DNA from: a virus
IMG/VR virus record: IMGVR_UViG_3300031857_016370
Span: 1-26,667 of that record
Reading direction: 5' to 3' (one strand)
Length of the DNA stretch: 26,667 nucleotides
A program made the position numbers and the translations under genes. Below, piece by piece: positions 14,822-21,663 of this stretch. Below the pieces are notes generated by a model that ran no database searches, was not told the origin of the DNA, and saw only the letters and a list, made by a program, of their open reading frames with translations. Position 1 is the first letter of the stretch. The number at the start of each line of letters is the position of its first letter.

Positions 14822-15145
14822 ATGGAAATTAACGAATTGGTTTCATTTTATATAAATGAATCTTCCCAAACATTAGAATTCACATTTAGAACTATTGAAG
14901 ATTCTGAAGATGAAATTAGAACAGGGTCTATTGAATTTGACGAAATTAAAAATTTTGGTTACGATTTTTTAGATGATATTACAAATTCTTTCAAAACATT
15001 AGAAGATGATGGTCTTTTTGATGATGACTATGAGGATTTTGGTGACTTATTTGATGATGAGTTTGATGAACAAGAGTTCATTTCTTTTCTAAATGAATAT
15101 TATTTGGTTAATCCAAAAAAACTACCAAAGTCAGAACTTTTTTAA
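14822..15145 (+). CDS. Strongly acidic hypothetical protein
   Basis: A 107-residue protein with a very acidic second half (a run of Asp/Glu with Phe, e.g. LFDDDYEDFGDLFDDEFDEQ). Strong acidity suggests a DNA mimic or a binder of basic proteins, but no family is recognised. It lies 48 nt after the preceding gene and probably in the same transcript; codon use matches neighbours. Confidence 0.6.
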   Translation: MEINELVSFYINESSQTLEFTFRTIEDSEDEIRTGSIEFDEIKNFGYDFLDDITNSFKTLEDDGLFDDDYEDFGDLFDDEFDEQEFISFLNEYYLVNPKKLPKSELF

Positions 15146-15169
15146 ATGATGATTTTTTAAATAAAAGGC

Positions 15170-15177
15170 TATTTATA
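15170..15177 (+). promoter_or_regulatory. TATTTATA motif before the 15182 start
   Basis: TATTTATA ends four bases before the ATG at 15182. Confidence 0.45.
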
Positions 15178-15181
15178 ATGT

Positions 15182-15427
15182 ATGAGAAACGATGTTGATT
15201 ACATCATCAATATTTTAAAAAAATATTCGACAAATGATAATGGAACACCTGAAGAATTAGGTGAAGATGAAGCGGCGGCTTCAGGTTCAGGAGCGAAACC
15301 CGCTTACCCAACAGTTACTAAATGGGAGTCAGGAGTGTCCAGAACAGGTCCGGCAAATCAAATAGGGTTAACTAAATGGAGAGATATTGTTAAAATTAAT
15401 AGAGGGAAGGCTAATACTTTGTTATGA
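15182..15427 (+). CDS. Small phage-type protein ending GKANTLL
   Basis: An 81-residue protein. Residues 1-15 are helical (MRNDVDYIINILKKY), the middle is acidic then Ala/Gly/Ser-rich (EDEAAASGSGAK), and the C-terminal half, AYPTVTKWESGVSRTGPANQ followed by KWRDIVKINRGKANTLL, is a conserved block I recognise from large-phage hypothetical proteins. The role is not known. Short length and a flexible middle suggest a small structural or packaged protein. Confidence 0.65.
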   Translation: MRNDVDYIINILKKYSTNDNGTPEELGEDEAAASGSGAKPAYPTVTKWESGVSRTGPANQIGLTKWRDIVKINRGKANTLL

Positions 15428-15432
15428 TTTAA

Positions 15433-15440
15433 TATTTATA
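15433..15440 (+). promoter_or_regulatory. TATTTATA motif before the 15448 start
   Basis: TATTTATA seven bases upstream of the ATG at 15448, immediately after the stop of the preceding gene. Confidence 0.45.
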
Positions 15441-15447
15441 TGATATT

Positions 15448-16758
15448 ATGAATAAAAATATTTTACAAGAAGAAATAAATAAGAGTAAAGTTTTAATGGG
15501 TTACAACTCTAAAAAAACTTTAACTGAAAATCAAAACCAACTATTAAACTCTAATGGTATTGATGTAGTTTTCACCGATTGGTTATCTCCTGATGAAAAA
15601 TTTATCATTTTTTTAGATGAGGTATATGATTTAGAAAATAAAGTTAGATTAGGAAACATTTGGGAAAATTTTGACTTATTTAAGAATTTCATCAGACATT
15701 CATTTGATGTTGCAACTAATGTCCCACAAGTAGTTAAAGAATCTATAAATAATTCTTTGAGTAAGTTAATTTTAACTGAATCTACTCAAGACATGACTAA
15801 ATTAAAACCTTTTGTTAGACAAATGTTATCCGAAGAAGGAACATGGAACCCATTCAACCAAGACTTTTGGAGTATGAAGAATGCAGGTGAATTAGGTACT
15901 GAATTTGCGGATTGGACAGTGAAACAAGCTAAAGATGCATATGAAGGTACAACTGATTTTTTACAGACTTCATGGGAAGGTTTGAAAAAGGCGGGTGTTG
16001 CAATTTCAAAAGGTGAATGGGAAGAATTAATGAACTTAATAGGCAAAGGAGCGTTATATGTTGCAAGAAAATTAAGGGCCGCTTTATATCACCCAATAGG
16101 TATTACAATTGATGCAATTTTAATTGCAACAGGTATTGGTAAAGGTGTACAATGGATTCCTTGGGCTATTGTTGTTGCACTTGATGCTTATGAAGTTATT
16201 ACAGGTGATTATGAAGACCCTGATTTACCAACATGGTTAAGGGTACTATTTTATGGTCTTGATATATTAGGTTTAGTTTTAGCCGGAGCCGCCGCAAAGG
16301 CAGGAAGAGTAGGTCTTGAAACAGCAACTGCGGGAGTAAAAACTGAAGCGGAAATGGCGGAAGTTTTAGCTAAAAACCCTGAACTTAGAGGGACTGTTGA
16401 AACAATGGCTAAAAGTGCTGAAAAGACACCAGGTCTATTAAGACAAGGTGTTGATTATTTGAAAAATACTTTCCCTGCGGGAGCTAAATTTATTGAATTT
16501 ACATTAGGAAGTATCGAAAAATTTATAACTTTTATTGTTGATGGGATAAAAAGTATTTTACCATCAGGTAAACAAATTGTAAAAGGTACAGTTGCTGGTG
16601 GTAAAAGTTTAGGGACTTATTTTGGTATTGAAAAATTAATCCATTCTTACCAAGAAAAACAAGCAGAAAAACAAGAAAAAGAATTAGAACAAAACGTAGA
16701 TAAACTAACAGGTGGTCAAGCCGACTACTCTGATGATATACCAGCACCAATACGATGA
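15448..16758 (+). CDS. Large membrane protein with LTE leader, probable packaged protein
   Basis: A 436-residue protein. The leader ILQEEINKSKVLMGY then SKKTLTENQ (L-T-E at 25-27) is almost the same as the leader of the next gene. Two further sites, LILTES and QMLSEEG (about 109-130), precede an amphipathic region. Hydrophobic segments lie at about 210-250 (IGITIDAILIATGIGKGVQW, then IPWAIVVALDAYEVITG) and 264-288 (VLFYGLDILGLVLAGAAAKA). The C-terminus is Lys/Glu/Gln-rich. The central region resembles pore-forming or polymorphic-toxin pre-domains (helical, Ala/Gly-rich, paired spans), but no catalytic domain is seen. I infer an internal head protein that could insert in the host membrane during infection. 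Family not recognised. The stop overlaps the next start by 4 nt (ATGA). Confidence 0.65.
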   Translation: MNKNILQEEINKSKVLMGYNSKKTLTENQNQLLNSNGIDVVFTDWLSPDEKFIIFLDEVYDLENKVRLGNIWENFDLFKNFIRHSFDVATNVPQVVKESINNSLSKLILTESTQDMTKLKPFVRQMLSEEGTWNPFNQDFWSMKNAGELGTEFADWTVKQAKDAYEGTTDFLQTSWEGLKKAGVAISKGEWEELMNLIGKGALYVARKLRAALYHPIGITIDAILIATGIGKGVQWIPWAIVVALDAYEVITGDYEDPDLPTWLRVLFYGLDILGLVLAGAAAKAGRVGLETATAGVKTEAEMAEVLAKNPELRGTVETMAKSAEKTPGLLRQGVDYLKNTFPAGAKFIEFTLGSIEKFITFIVDGIKSILPSGKQIVKGTVAGGKSLGTYFGIEKLIHSYQEKQAEKQEKELEQNVDKLTGGQADYSDDIPAPIR

Positions 16759-18119
16759 AACAGAATTTATTAGAAGAAATAAATAAAATGAAAATGATGT
16801 TCAGTTATGACAATAAAAAAACTCTAACTGAAAACATAACTATTGAAGAACAAAGAGGGGCTTTAAGAGATTTGGTAAAACTTGATAAAGAATTTTTAAA
16901 CGCTAATAGAGCTGAACTTGAAAACATTTTATCAAAATCAGTTGGAGGTTTAAAAGATATTAACGGTAATAGTCTTAAAACTGCCGATGAATTATTAACC
17001 GCAATAAAAACTGATAAATTAGCACCTGCGGCATTAGGAAAAGTTAATAGAGGTCTTTTGAGAAGTACTGGTTCTAGTAGAGAAGTTAAAGAAGCGGTGG
17101 CTAAAGATATTGGTGAATTCATGTATACTAGGAAAGCCGATTATGAAGGTGCAACTCGTGAAACAATGAAAGACGCTTTAATTAAACAAAATGGTTATTC
17201 TCCTGAAGAAGCTGAAATGATTCTTAAAGCATATGAAAATAAAGGTGGATTTATCAAAGACGGTAAAGTTTTAGATGACGCTAAAGAGCTTGAAAGACAA
17301 AAAGAACTTGACAAGTTAAAAGAAAAAAATAAAAAGGCTGAGTTAGATAGACAAAAAGAACTTGACAAGTTAAAAGAAAAAAACAAAAAGGCTCAGTACG
17401 AAAAAGAAATTGAAAAATATAAAGTACCTGAAGGGGAATCCGGTAGATGGAAAAAATTTAAATCAAGATTAAAAAAAGTTGGATTTGTAAAAGGATTACT
17501 TATTTTAGGAGGTCTCGGATTGGCAGCATACTATCTATATGATTGGTTTATGAATGATGATGAAAATGTAACATTTCCTGACTGTTTAAAAAATAAAGTT
17601 AGTAAAGATGACTGGGATGCAACTATTAAAGACGGTAAATCTTTAATAGTTAAGTTTACAGGTAATGATAAAATAGATTCAATCGGAGGTGGTAAGTTCT
17701 ACGAAGGTGGAAACTTTAAGTCAGGTGATGAATCACAACAAGGTACATGGAGTGAAGAAGACGGAAATGTTATAATAAAAATAGGTTCAGATAAATATGT
17801 ATTACCTTGTGAAGGAGCTCCAAATCCTGACGATGATATGACTGAAGAAGAAGAATTATTAGAAGATTCAGACGTTACTTTTGGACCATGTGATAATTTC
17901 CCATTGTCTAAAGGTTGTACCGGTGAATATGTAAGAAACATTAGAGAATGTTTAGGTTTAAAAGGAAATCATTTTACAAGTCACTTAGAAAGAAAATTAA
18001 TATCTCAAGGTTATGACATTATTGTAACTGTAGATATTTATAATATGATAATGAAAAAATGTGGTAAACAAGGATATTATGATATGAAGTTTAACACATA
18101 CTCAACTCGTGAAATTTAA
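16755..18119 (+). CDS. Membrane protein with LTE leader and C-terminal peptidoglycan-binding-like domain
   Basis: A 454-residue modular protein. The leader LLEEINKMKMMFSYDNKKTL-TEN carries L-T-E at 24-26, paralogous to the leader of the upstream gene. A helical region (30-180) follows. Residues about 177-215 form a Lys/Glu helix made of two 18-residue copies (54-nt tandem DNA repeat). A transmembrane segment is at about 240-258 (GLLILGGLGLAAYYLYDWFM). A small beta domain follows, and residues about 378-445 resemble a peptidoglycan-binding fold (PLSKGCTGEYVRNIRECLGL, LERKLISQGYD, VDIYNMIMKKCG). The combination suggests a virion protein that contacts the cell wall or spans the envelope. No lytic active site is visible. 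Start set by the ATGA overlap with the previous gene. Confidence 0.65.
   Translation: MKQNLLEEINKMKMMFSYDNKKTLTENITIEEQRGALRDLVKLDKEFLNANRAELENILSKSVGGLKDINGNSLKTADELLTAIKTDKLAPAALGKVNRGLLRSTGSSREVKEAVAKDIGEFMYTRKADYEGATRETMKDALIKQNGYSPEEAEMILKAYENKGGFIKDGKVLDDAKELERQKELDKLKEKNKKAELDRQKELDKLKEKNKKAQYEKEIEKYKVPEGESGRWKKFKSRLKKVGFVKGLLILGGLGLAAYYLYDWFMNDDENVTFPDCLKNKVSKDDWDATIKDGKSLIVKFTGNDKIDSIGGGKFYEGGNFKSGDESQQGTWSEEDGNVIIKIGSDKYVLPCEGAPNPDDDMTEEEELLEDSDVTFGPCDNFPLSKGCTGEYVRNIRECLGLKGNHFTSHLERKLISQGYDIIVTVDIYNMIMKKCGKQGYYDMKFNTYSTREI
17295..17393 (+). repeat. 54-nt tandem duplication inside a coding region
   Basis: Two nearly identical in-frame copies with a 54-nt period (AGACAAAAAGAACTTGACAA begins each, at 17295 and 17349) encode RQKELDKLKEKNKKA twice, extending a charged helix by 18 residues. 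Few differences suggest a recent duplication. Confidence 0.85.
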
Positions 18120-18123
18120 AATT

Positions 18124-19263
18124 ATGAAAAAATACATTACAGAAGAACTAGACGCTGACATAAGAGCAGTTTTAGATAAATTCAAAGATTCACCATCTGA
18201 TATTCAATTGGCAATAGAATTTGCTAAAGAATGTTTCCCTAATTTAGATTTGAATTCAATCGGACCTGCGGGATATCCGAATGACAAAAGTAAGAATTGT
18301 ATGAAGTTTAAATCTACAAATCCTGCGAATTCTGCAAATCCTATTGGATATATTTGTGATTCAAATAATGGACCGTTAGTTTTTTTAACACAAGATGCTG
18401 ATAACAAAAAATCTCAGGGTCTTGAGTATATCCCAGCTAAAAAAACTACTTGGACTTGTTCATCTCTTTCTGAATATAAAAACGCATATTCTAGTCCTGA
18501 ATTACAAAAAATATACGATGCGTTAAAGACAGTTCTTAAACCTGAAAATATAAAAGATTATACTGAGTTAACTAAAACACAAGCATTACAACAAGGTTTT
18601 TATTTACAATCTTTAGATGATATTTATACCGCTAATAAACAAGCTTTAGACAGTATTGCTAAAGATGTTAAATGGCAATTTAAAATTTCTAATAAACCTT
18701 TTTACTTTTGGAGAAAAGGAACAACGGTTGATTTGAAACAAGATATATCAGCATCAATTGTTTCAGATATGGAAACTATTGGAGCAACACCCGGTAAATG
18801 CTCAACTCTTGAAAAAGAAAGAGGAACTTGTTTTGATATTGATTTAAATCAAATGTATCCTGGTGAATTTCAAGGACCAAAATATTACCACTACAACGCA
18901 ACAAACGCTGTGGAGGCTAGAACAAAACTTAAATCAATTAGAAAAGAAACTGCGGATTCATACGGTAAAAGAGATTGTAAAAAGGTATTTAGAGAATATG
19001 TTGATTTAATTAGAACATGTGGTCAAGGACAATCTCAAAATGAAATTAATATGTTTAAACCGGCGGTTCAAGCTTGTATTAACACACAAAGAGATAAGTT
19101 TCCTGATGAGGTTAAAATTATTAATAACCCAATCAAAGGTAAGCATACGACAATGAGTTGTACTAAAGATTTTAGATTAACTCAAACTGAATCACAATCA
19201 AGATTGAAAAATATTATTAGAGAAAACTTAATTAAATTAAGCATCCGTAAAGGATTAATCTAA
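18124..19263 (+). CDS. Cysteine-containing hypothetical protein with ITE leader
   Basis: 379 residues from the ATG at 18124. An in-frame ATG at 18109 overlaps the previous gene, but the 18124 start gives MKKYITEELDADIRAVL, matching the short leaders of the block (I-T-E at 5-7). The protein has many cysteines spread along it (for example CFPNLD, CMKFKS, TWTCSS, GKCSTLEKERGTCF, and RTCGQGQ), so disulfides or metal sites are possible. The C-terminus QTESQSRLKNIIRENLIKLS is a helix with an ESQxRLKxIIRE pattern typical of phage proteins bearing maturation motifs. No enzyme family recognised. Last gene of a three-gene unit; a terminator follows. Confidence 0.65.
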   Translation: MKKYITEELDADIRAVLDKFKDSPSDIQLAIEFAKECFPNLDLNSIGPAGYPNDKSKNCMKFKSTNPANSANPIGYICDSNNGPLVFLTQDADNKKSQGLEYIPAKKTTWTCSSLSEYKNAYSSPELQKIYDALKTVLKPENIKDYTELTKTQALQQGFYLQSLDDIYTANKQALDSIAKDVKWQFKISNKPFYFWRKGTTVDLKQDISASIVSDMETIGATPGKCSTLEKERGTCFDIDLNQMYPGEFQGPKYYHYNATNAVEARTKLKSIRKETADSYGKRDCKKVFREYVDLIRTCGQGQSQNEINMFKPAVQACINTQRDKFPDEVKIINNPIKGKHTTMSCTKDFRLTQTESQSRLKNIIRENLIKLSIRKGLI

Positions 19264-19339
19264 TAAGGATACCATTTGGAGTAGTATCCAAAGTGGGATA
19301 AACCAATTAAAAGAAAGGGGGTATTCCAAATCTACAGGA

Positions 19340-19361
19340 AGATGTCGAAAGACATCTTTTT
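19340..19361 (+). terminator. Intrinsic terminator with GAAA loop
   Basis: AGATGTC GAAA GACATCT followed by TTTT. It ends the plus-strand block whose last gene stops at 19263. The minus strand has no T-run here. Confidence 0.8.
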
Positions 19362-19363
19362 GT

Positions 19364-19855
19364 TTAGAAGAAGTTTTTTTGGAATTCGTTCCAAACTGAT
19401 TCGATATTAGGATTAATAACGTCCGAAAAGAAAGATGGTTCAAATGGTTTTTGAATCATTTTCATACCTGCTTCAGATGGTGTTTTATCTCCCTTAACTT
19501 TATTACAATGAGAACAACAAGTAACTAAATTTACCCATGTGTTTTTTCCACCTTTTGATTTAGGAATTACATGGTCAATTGTTAATGTTTTGTTACTACC
19601 ACAATAGACACATTTATATCCGTCTCTTCTAAAAATACGATGTCTATTAATTTTAAGTTTGTGAATACGGTATTTTACATAATTTAGAAGGCGTATTATT
19701 AATGGGCGAGAATATTCTTTCGTTTCTGTAACGATAGGTTTTTCACCTGACTTTAATATTTCAGCCTTTCCTTTAACCACTAAATTAAACCCCCTGTAAA
19801 CAGAGGTGACATTAAGTGGGGTGTAGTCGGCATTTAAAACTAAAACTTTGTCCAT
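19364..19855 (-). CDS. HNH endonuclease
   Basis: 163 residues from the ATG at 19855. An upstream in-frame ATG would add a hydrophobic 12-residue stretch (MFLNFFIIIIFI), which does not fit the family, whose members begin with VLVLNADYTPLNV-type sequence as here. The HNH core is complete: zinc knuckles CVYC (82-85) and CSHC (114-117), IDHVIP with His95, VNL with Asn109, and a Lys after NK. Such stand-alone HNH proteins occur in many bacteria and phages; it may be a homing or genome-processing nuclease. It is a single minus-strand gene flanked by plus-strand units. Family confident, target unknown. Confidence 0.88.
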   Translation of the reverse strand: MDKVLVLNADYTPLNVTSVYRGFNLVVKGKAEILKSGEKPIVTETKEYSRPLIIRLLNYVKYRIHKLKINRHRIFRRDGYKCVYCGSNKTLTIDHVIPKSKGGKNTWVNLVTCCSHCNKVKGDKTPSEAGMKMIQKPFEPSFFSDVINPNIESVWNEFQKNFF

Positions 19856-19936
19856 TATAAAAATAATAATAATAAAAAAGTTTAAAAACAAATTTGATTT
19901 TATATGTTAATCATTTTATACTTATAAAAAAAAGTT

Positions 19937-20113
19937 ATGTTTGTAATTATTAAACACATTAAAAATTTACAGGGGGTTGAAATGCCTGTAATCATTTTAA
20001 ATATTCATGATGAGATATTAGAATTTGATACTTATGAAGAAGCGGAAATAACAAAAGAGTTATTTGTGAAAAATTCTGATTCAGGACATAGATATACTGT
20101 AAAGAAACTTTGA
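19937..20113 (+). CDS. Small hypothetical protein
   Basis: A 58-residue ORF just upstream of the tRNA-Arg promoter. The first 20 residues are basic and hydrophobic (MFVIIKHIKNLQGVEMPVII). The second part is acidic then basic: NIHDEILEFDTYEEAEITKE, ending HRYTVKKL. The pattern (short beta strands, an EEAE helix, YxVKKL end) looks like a small folded domain, and the codon pattern fits the neighbours. A start at the internal ATG (19982) is possible and would follow the better leader GGGGGTTGAA. No family recognised. Confidence 0.55.
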   Translation: MFVIIKHIKNLQGVEMPVIILNIHDEILEFDTYEEAEITKELFVKNSDSGHRYTVKKL

Positions 20114-20140
20114 TATTGTCACAAATTTAATCTATATTTG
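20109..20140 (+). promoter_or_regulatory. Bacteroidota-type promoter for tRNA-Arg
   Basis: TTTG at 20109-20112 and TATATTTG at 20133-20140, spaced by 20 nt. The tRNA-Arg starts 12 nt after the -7 box. Confidence 0.7.
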
Positions 20141-20152
20141 TGACAGATAAAT

Positions 20153-20226
20153 GCCTCCATAGCTCAGCTGGATAGAGCAACAACCTTCTAAGTTGTGGGT
20201 CACACGTTCGAATCGTGTTGGGGGTA
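20153..20226 (+). tRNA. tRNA-Arg (TCT)
   Basis: 74 nt. Acceptor GCCTCCA/TGGGGGT, D-arm AGCTCAGCTGGATAGAGC, anticodon loop CTTCTAA (TCT) on a CAACC..AGTTG-type stem, and T-loop TTCGAAT. CCA is not encoded. It has its own promoter and a terminator 5 nt downstream, so it is transcribed apart from the main tRNA array. Confidence 0.93.
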
Positions 20227-20230
20227 CAAT

Positions 20231-20261
20231 AAAAGAGAAATTAATTTTTCTCTTTTTTTTT
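20231..20261 (+). terminator. Terminator after tRNA-Arg
   Basis: AAGAGAAA / TTTCTCTT stem followed by a T-run. Confidence 0.7.
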
Positions 20262-20289
20262 GGTGGATTGAGAAAAAGTTGTATATTTG
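20260..20289 (+). promoter_or_regulatory. Bacteroidota-type promoter for the metzincin gene
   Basis: TTG at 20260-20262, a 19-nt spacer and TATATTTG at 20282-20289; the gene starts at 20316. Confidence 0.7.
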
Positions 20290-20315
20290 TAATCTAATCA
20301 ACAAACAAATAAACT

Positions 20316-20939
20316 ATGAAAACACTTATCAAATACGCTTTAATCATCTGTGGTTTAATCTTCATTGTAAACAGAGGTTCGGATTTTTTAGGTGGATTAA
20401 CTGACATCAATCCCAAAGATGTTAAAGATAAAATTGATGGTTTATTAAGTGCAAACCAAGAAAGTTCATCTGTTGGAAAAATTGGGAGTGGTACTATTCA
20501 CATTGTTGGTTTGGGTGAATATAATCAATCAGATTTGGTTAAAGCTAAAAAATACGTTGAGGAGTTCTATGGTTTTAGTTGTGTTGTTGATGGTGGTGTA
20601 CCGACTAAACCCTCAATGTATATTGAGAACTCAATCACTTTGAATGTTACACAGTGTCTTGGTGAACTTAGTGTACCTGGTCAAAAAACAATCTATGTGA
20701 CAAAAGAATCCCTATATTCAAAAGAATGGGGTATGTTGAGAGGTATGACACACATGAGAGGTAATACTGTGGTTGTTAAAGGTGGAGAACACTTACAAGA
20801 AACTGTTATTCACGAACTTGGTCACACTTTAGGATTGGGTCACTGTGATAATAAACAATGTATCATGGCAGTTCATAATGACGCAGAAGATACAGGACAA
20901 TTTTGTTCAAAATGTAAGAATCAATTAAAAAACCAATAA
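20316..20939 (+). CDS. Archaemetzincin-type zinc metalloprotease, membrane-anchored or exported
   Basis: A 207-residue protein. The zinc motif HELGHTLGLGHC (166-177), followed by CIM (182-184) and a CSKC pair (197-200), reproduces the archaemetzincin (M54) signature HExxHxxGxxHC-x4-CxM...CxxC; the spacing from the Met to the last CxxC (12) is shorter than in typical members. The catalytic Glu167 and three zinc His are present. Residues 5-18 are hydrophobic (IKYALIICGLIFIV), a signal anchor that would place the protease outside the cytoplasm. Archaemetzincins are found mostly in archaea, vertebrates and scattered bacteria. It heads a small operon with the next acidic gene, from a TAnnTTTG promoter. 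Substrate unknown. Confidence 0.88.
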   Translation: MKTLIKYALIICGLIFIVNRGSDFLGGLTDINPKDVKDKIDGLLSANQESSSVGKIGSGTIHIVGLGEYNQSDLVKAKKYVEEFYGFSCVVDGGVPTKPSMYIENSITLNVTQCLGELSVPGQKTIYVTKESLYSKEWGMLRGMTHMRGNTVVVKGGEHLQETVIHELGHTLGLGHCDNKQCIMAVHNDAEDTGQFCSKCKNQLKNQ

Positions 20940-20944
20940 AATAT

Positions 20945-21223
20945 ATGCCGAATATTACAGCTTATAATGTTGATGTTGATGTAGACATTGATATTGACGA
21001 TTTCTTATCCGAGTGTTCAAGTAGAGAGATTAACGAATTAGTTAAAGCCCTTACTGAAGACGGATACTTAGTTAAAAACCCACTTGTACTTGACCCAAAT
21101 AATAAGTTAAGTAAAATGGAAGAAGAGTTTTTAAATAAACTCCATATTTTGTCAACCAAGTATTACTCAATGAGTGATGAAGAACTTGAAATGATTGAAA
21201 AACTTTTTGAAAAATACCGATAA
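20945..21223 (+). CDS. Small acidic phage-type hypothetical
   Basis: A 92-residue protein starting MPNITAYNVDVDVDIDIDDF, then LSECSSREINELVKALTEDG, ending with a charged helix (MSDEELEMIEKLFEKY). The DVDVDIDIDDFLxxCSxREIxEL pattern is one I recognise from Bacteroidota phage proteins of unknown function. It lies five bases after the protease gene and is probably co-transcribed with it. Confidence 0.65.
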   Translation: MPNITAYNVDVDVDIDIDDFLSECSSREINELVKALTEDGYLVKNPLVLDPNNKLSKMEEEFLNKLHILSTKYYSMSDEELEMIEKLFEKYR

Positions 21224-21228
21224 TTTAT

Positions 21229-21259
21229 TTGGTAATTTAAGATAAAATATCTATATTTG
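21229..21259 (+). promoter_or_regulatory. Bacteroidota-type promoter
   Basis: TTG at 21229-21231, a 20-nt spacer, and TATATTTG at 21252-21259, eight bases before the ATG at 21268. It may also drive the structured RNA that follows that gene. Confidence 0.7.
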
Positions 21260-21267
21260 TAAAAGAA

Positions 21268-21663
21268 ATGAAAACACCAAAAATGAATATTATGAGTAAG
21301 AAAGACAAAAAACAAAACGCTGAATTGATTGAGAAATTGAATGAAATCCAATCACAATTAAATGAGGTTAAATCTGAGGCAGGTTTCGTAGTTGAAGATG
21401 CGGACATTGTATTTACAAGAGAACAATTAGAAAACTTCTTGGTTGAATACACCACCAAAATAAACGAACTTATCTTTGATGAGATGTATAATTCACTTGA
21501 ACACGAAAATGTTGTTACATTTGACGTAGATGGTAATACAATTATACCAACCATTGATGAAGAATTGTTAAAAGATGCTTTCAATGAAGCAACCTACAAT
21601 GTTGAAACCAATGTGATAATGGATTTTGCTGACGAAGTAATGTCTGAGGTCGGAGTAATCTAA
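21268..21663 (+). CDS. Hypothetical protein with N-terminal coiled coil
   Basis: A 131-residue acidic protein. Two ATGs (21268, and 21292 after NIM) are possible; the first is closest to the promoter. Residues 10-40 are a charged coiled coil (KKDKKQNAELIEKLNEIQSQ), and the rest is alpha/beta and acidic (FTREQLENFLVEYTTKINEL, DADGNT-like DVDGNTIIP). No family recognised. Its stop is directly followed by the large structured RNA region. Confidence 0.6.
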   Translation: MKTPKMNIMSKKDKKQNAELIEKLNEIQSQLNEVKSEAGFVVEDADIVFTREQLENFLVEYTTKINELIFDEMYNSLEHENVVTFDVDGNTIIPTIDEELLKDAFNEATYNVETNVIMDFADEVMSEVGVI

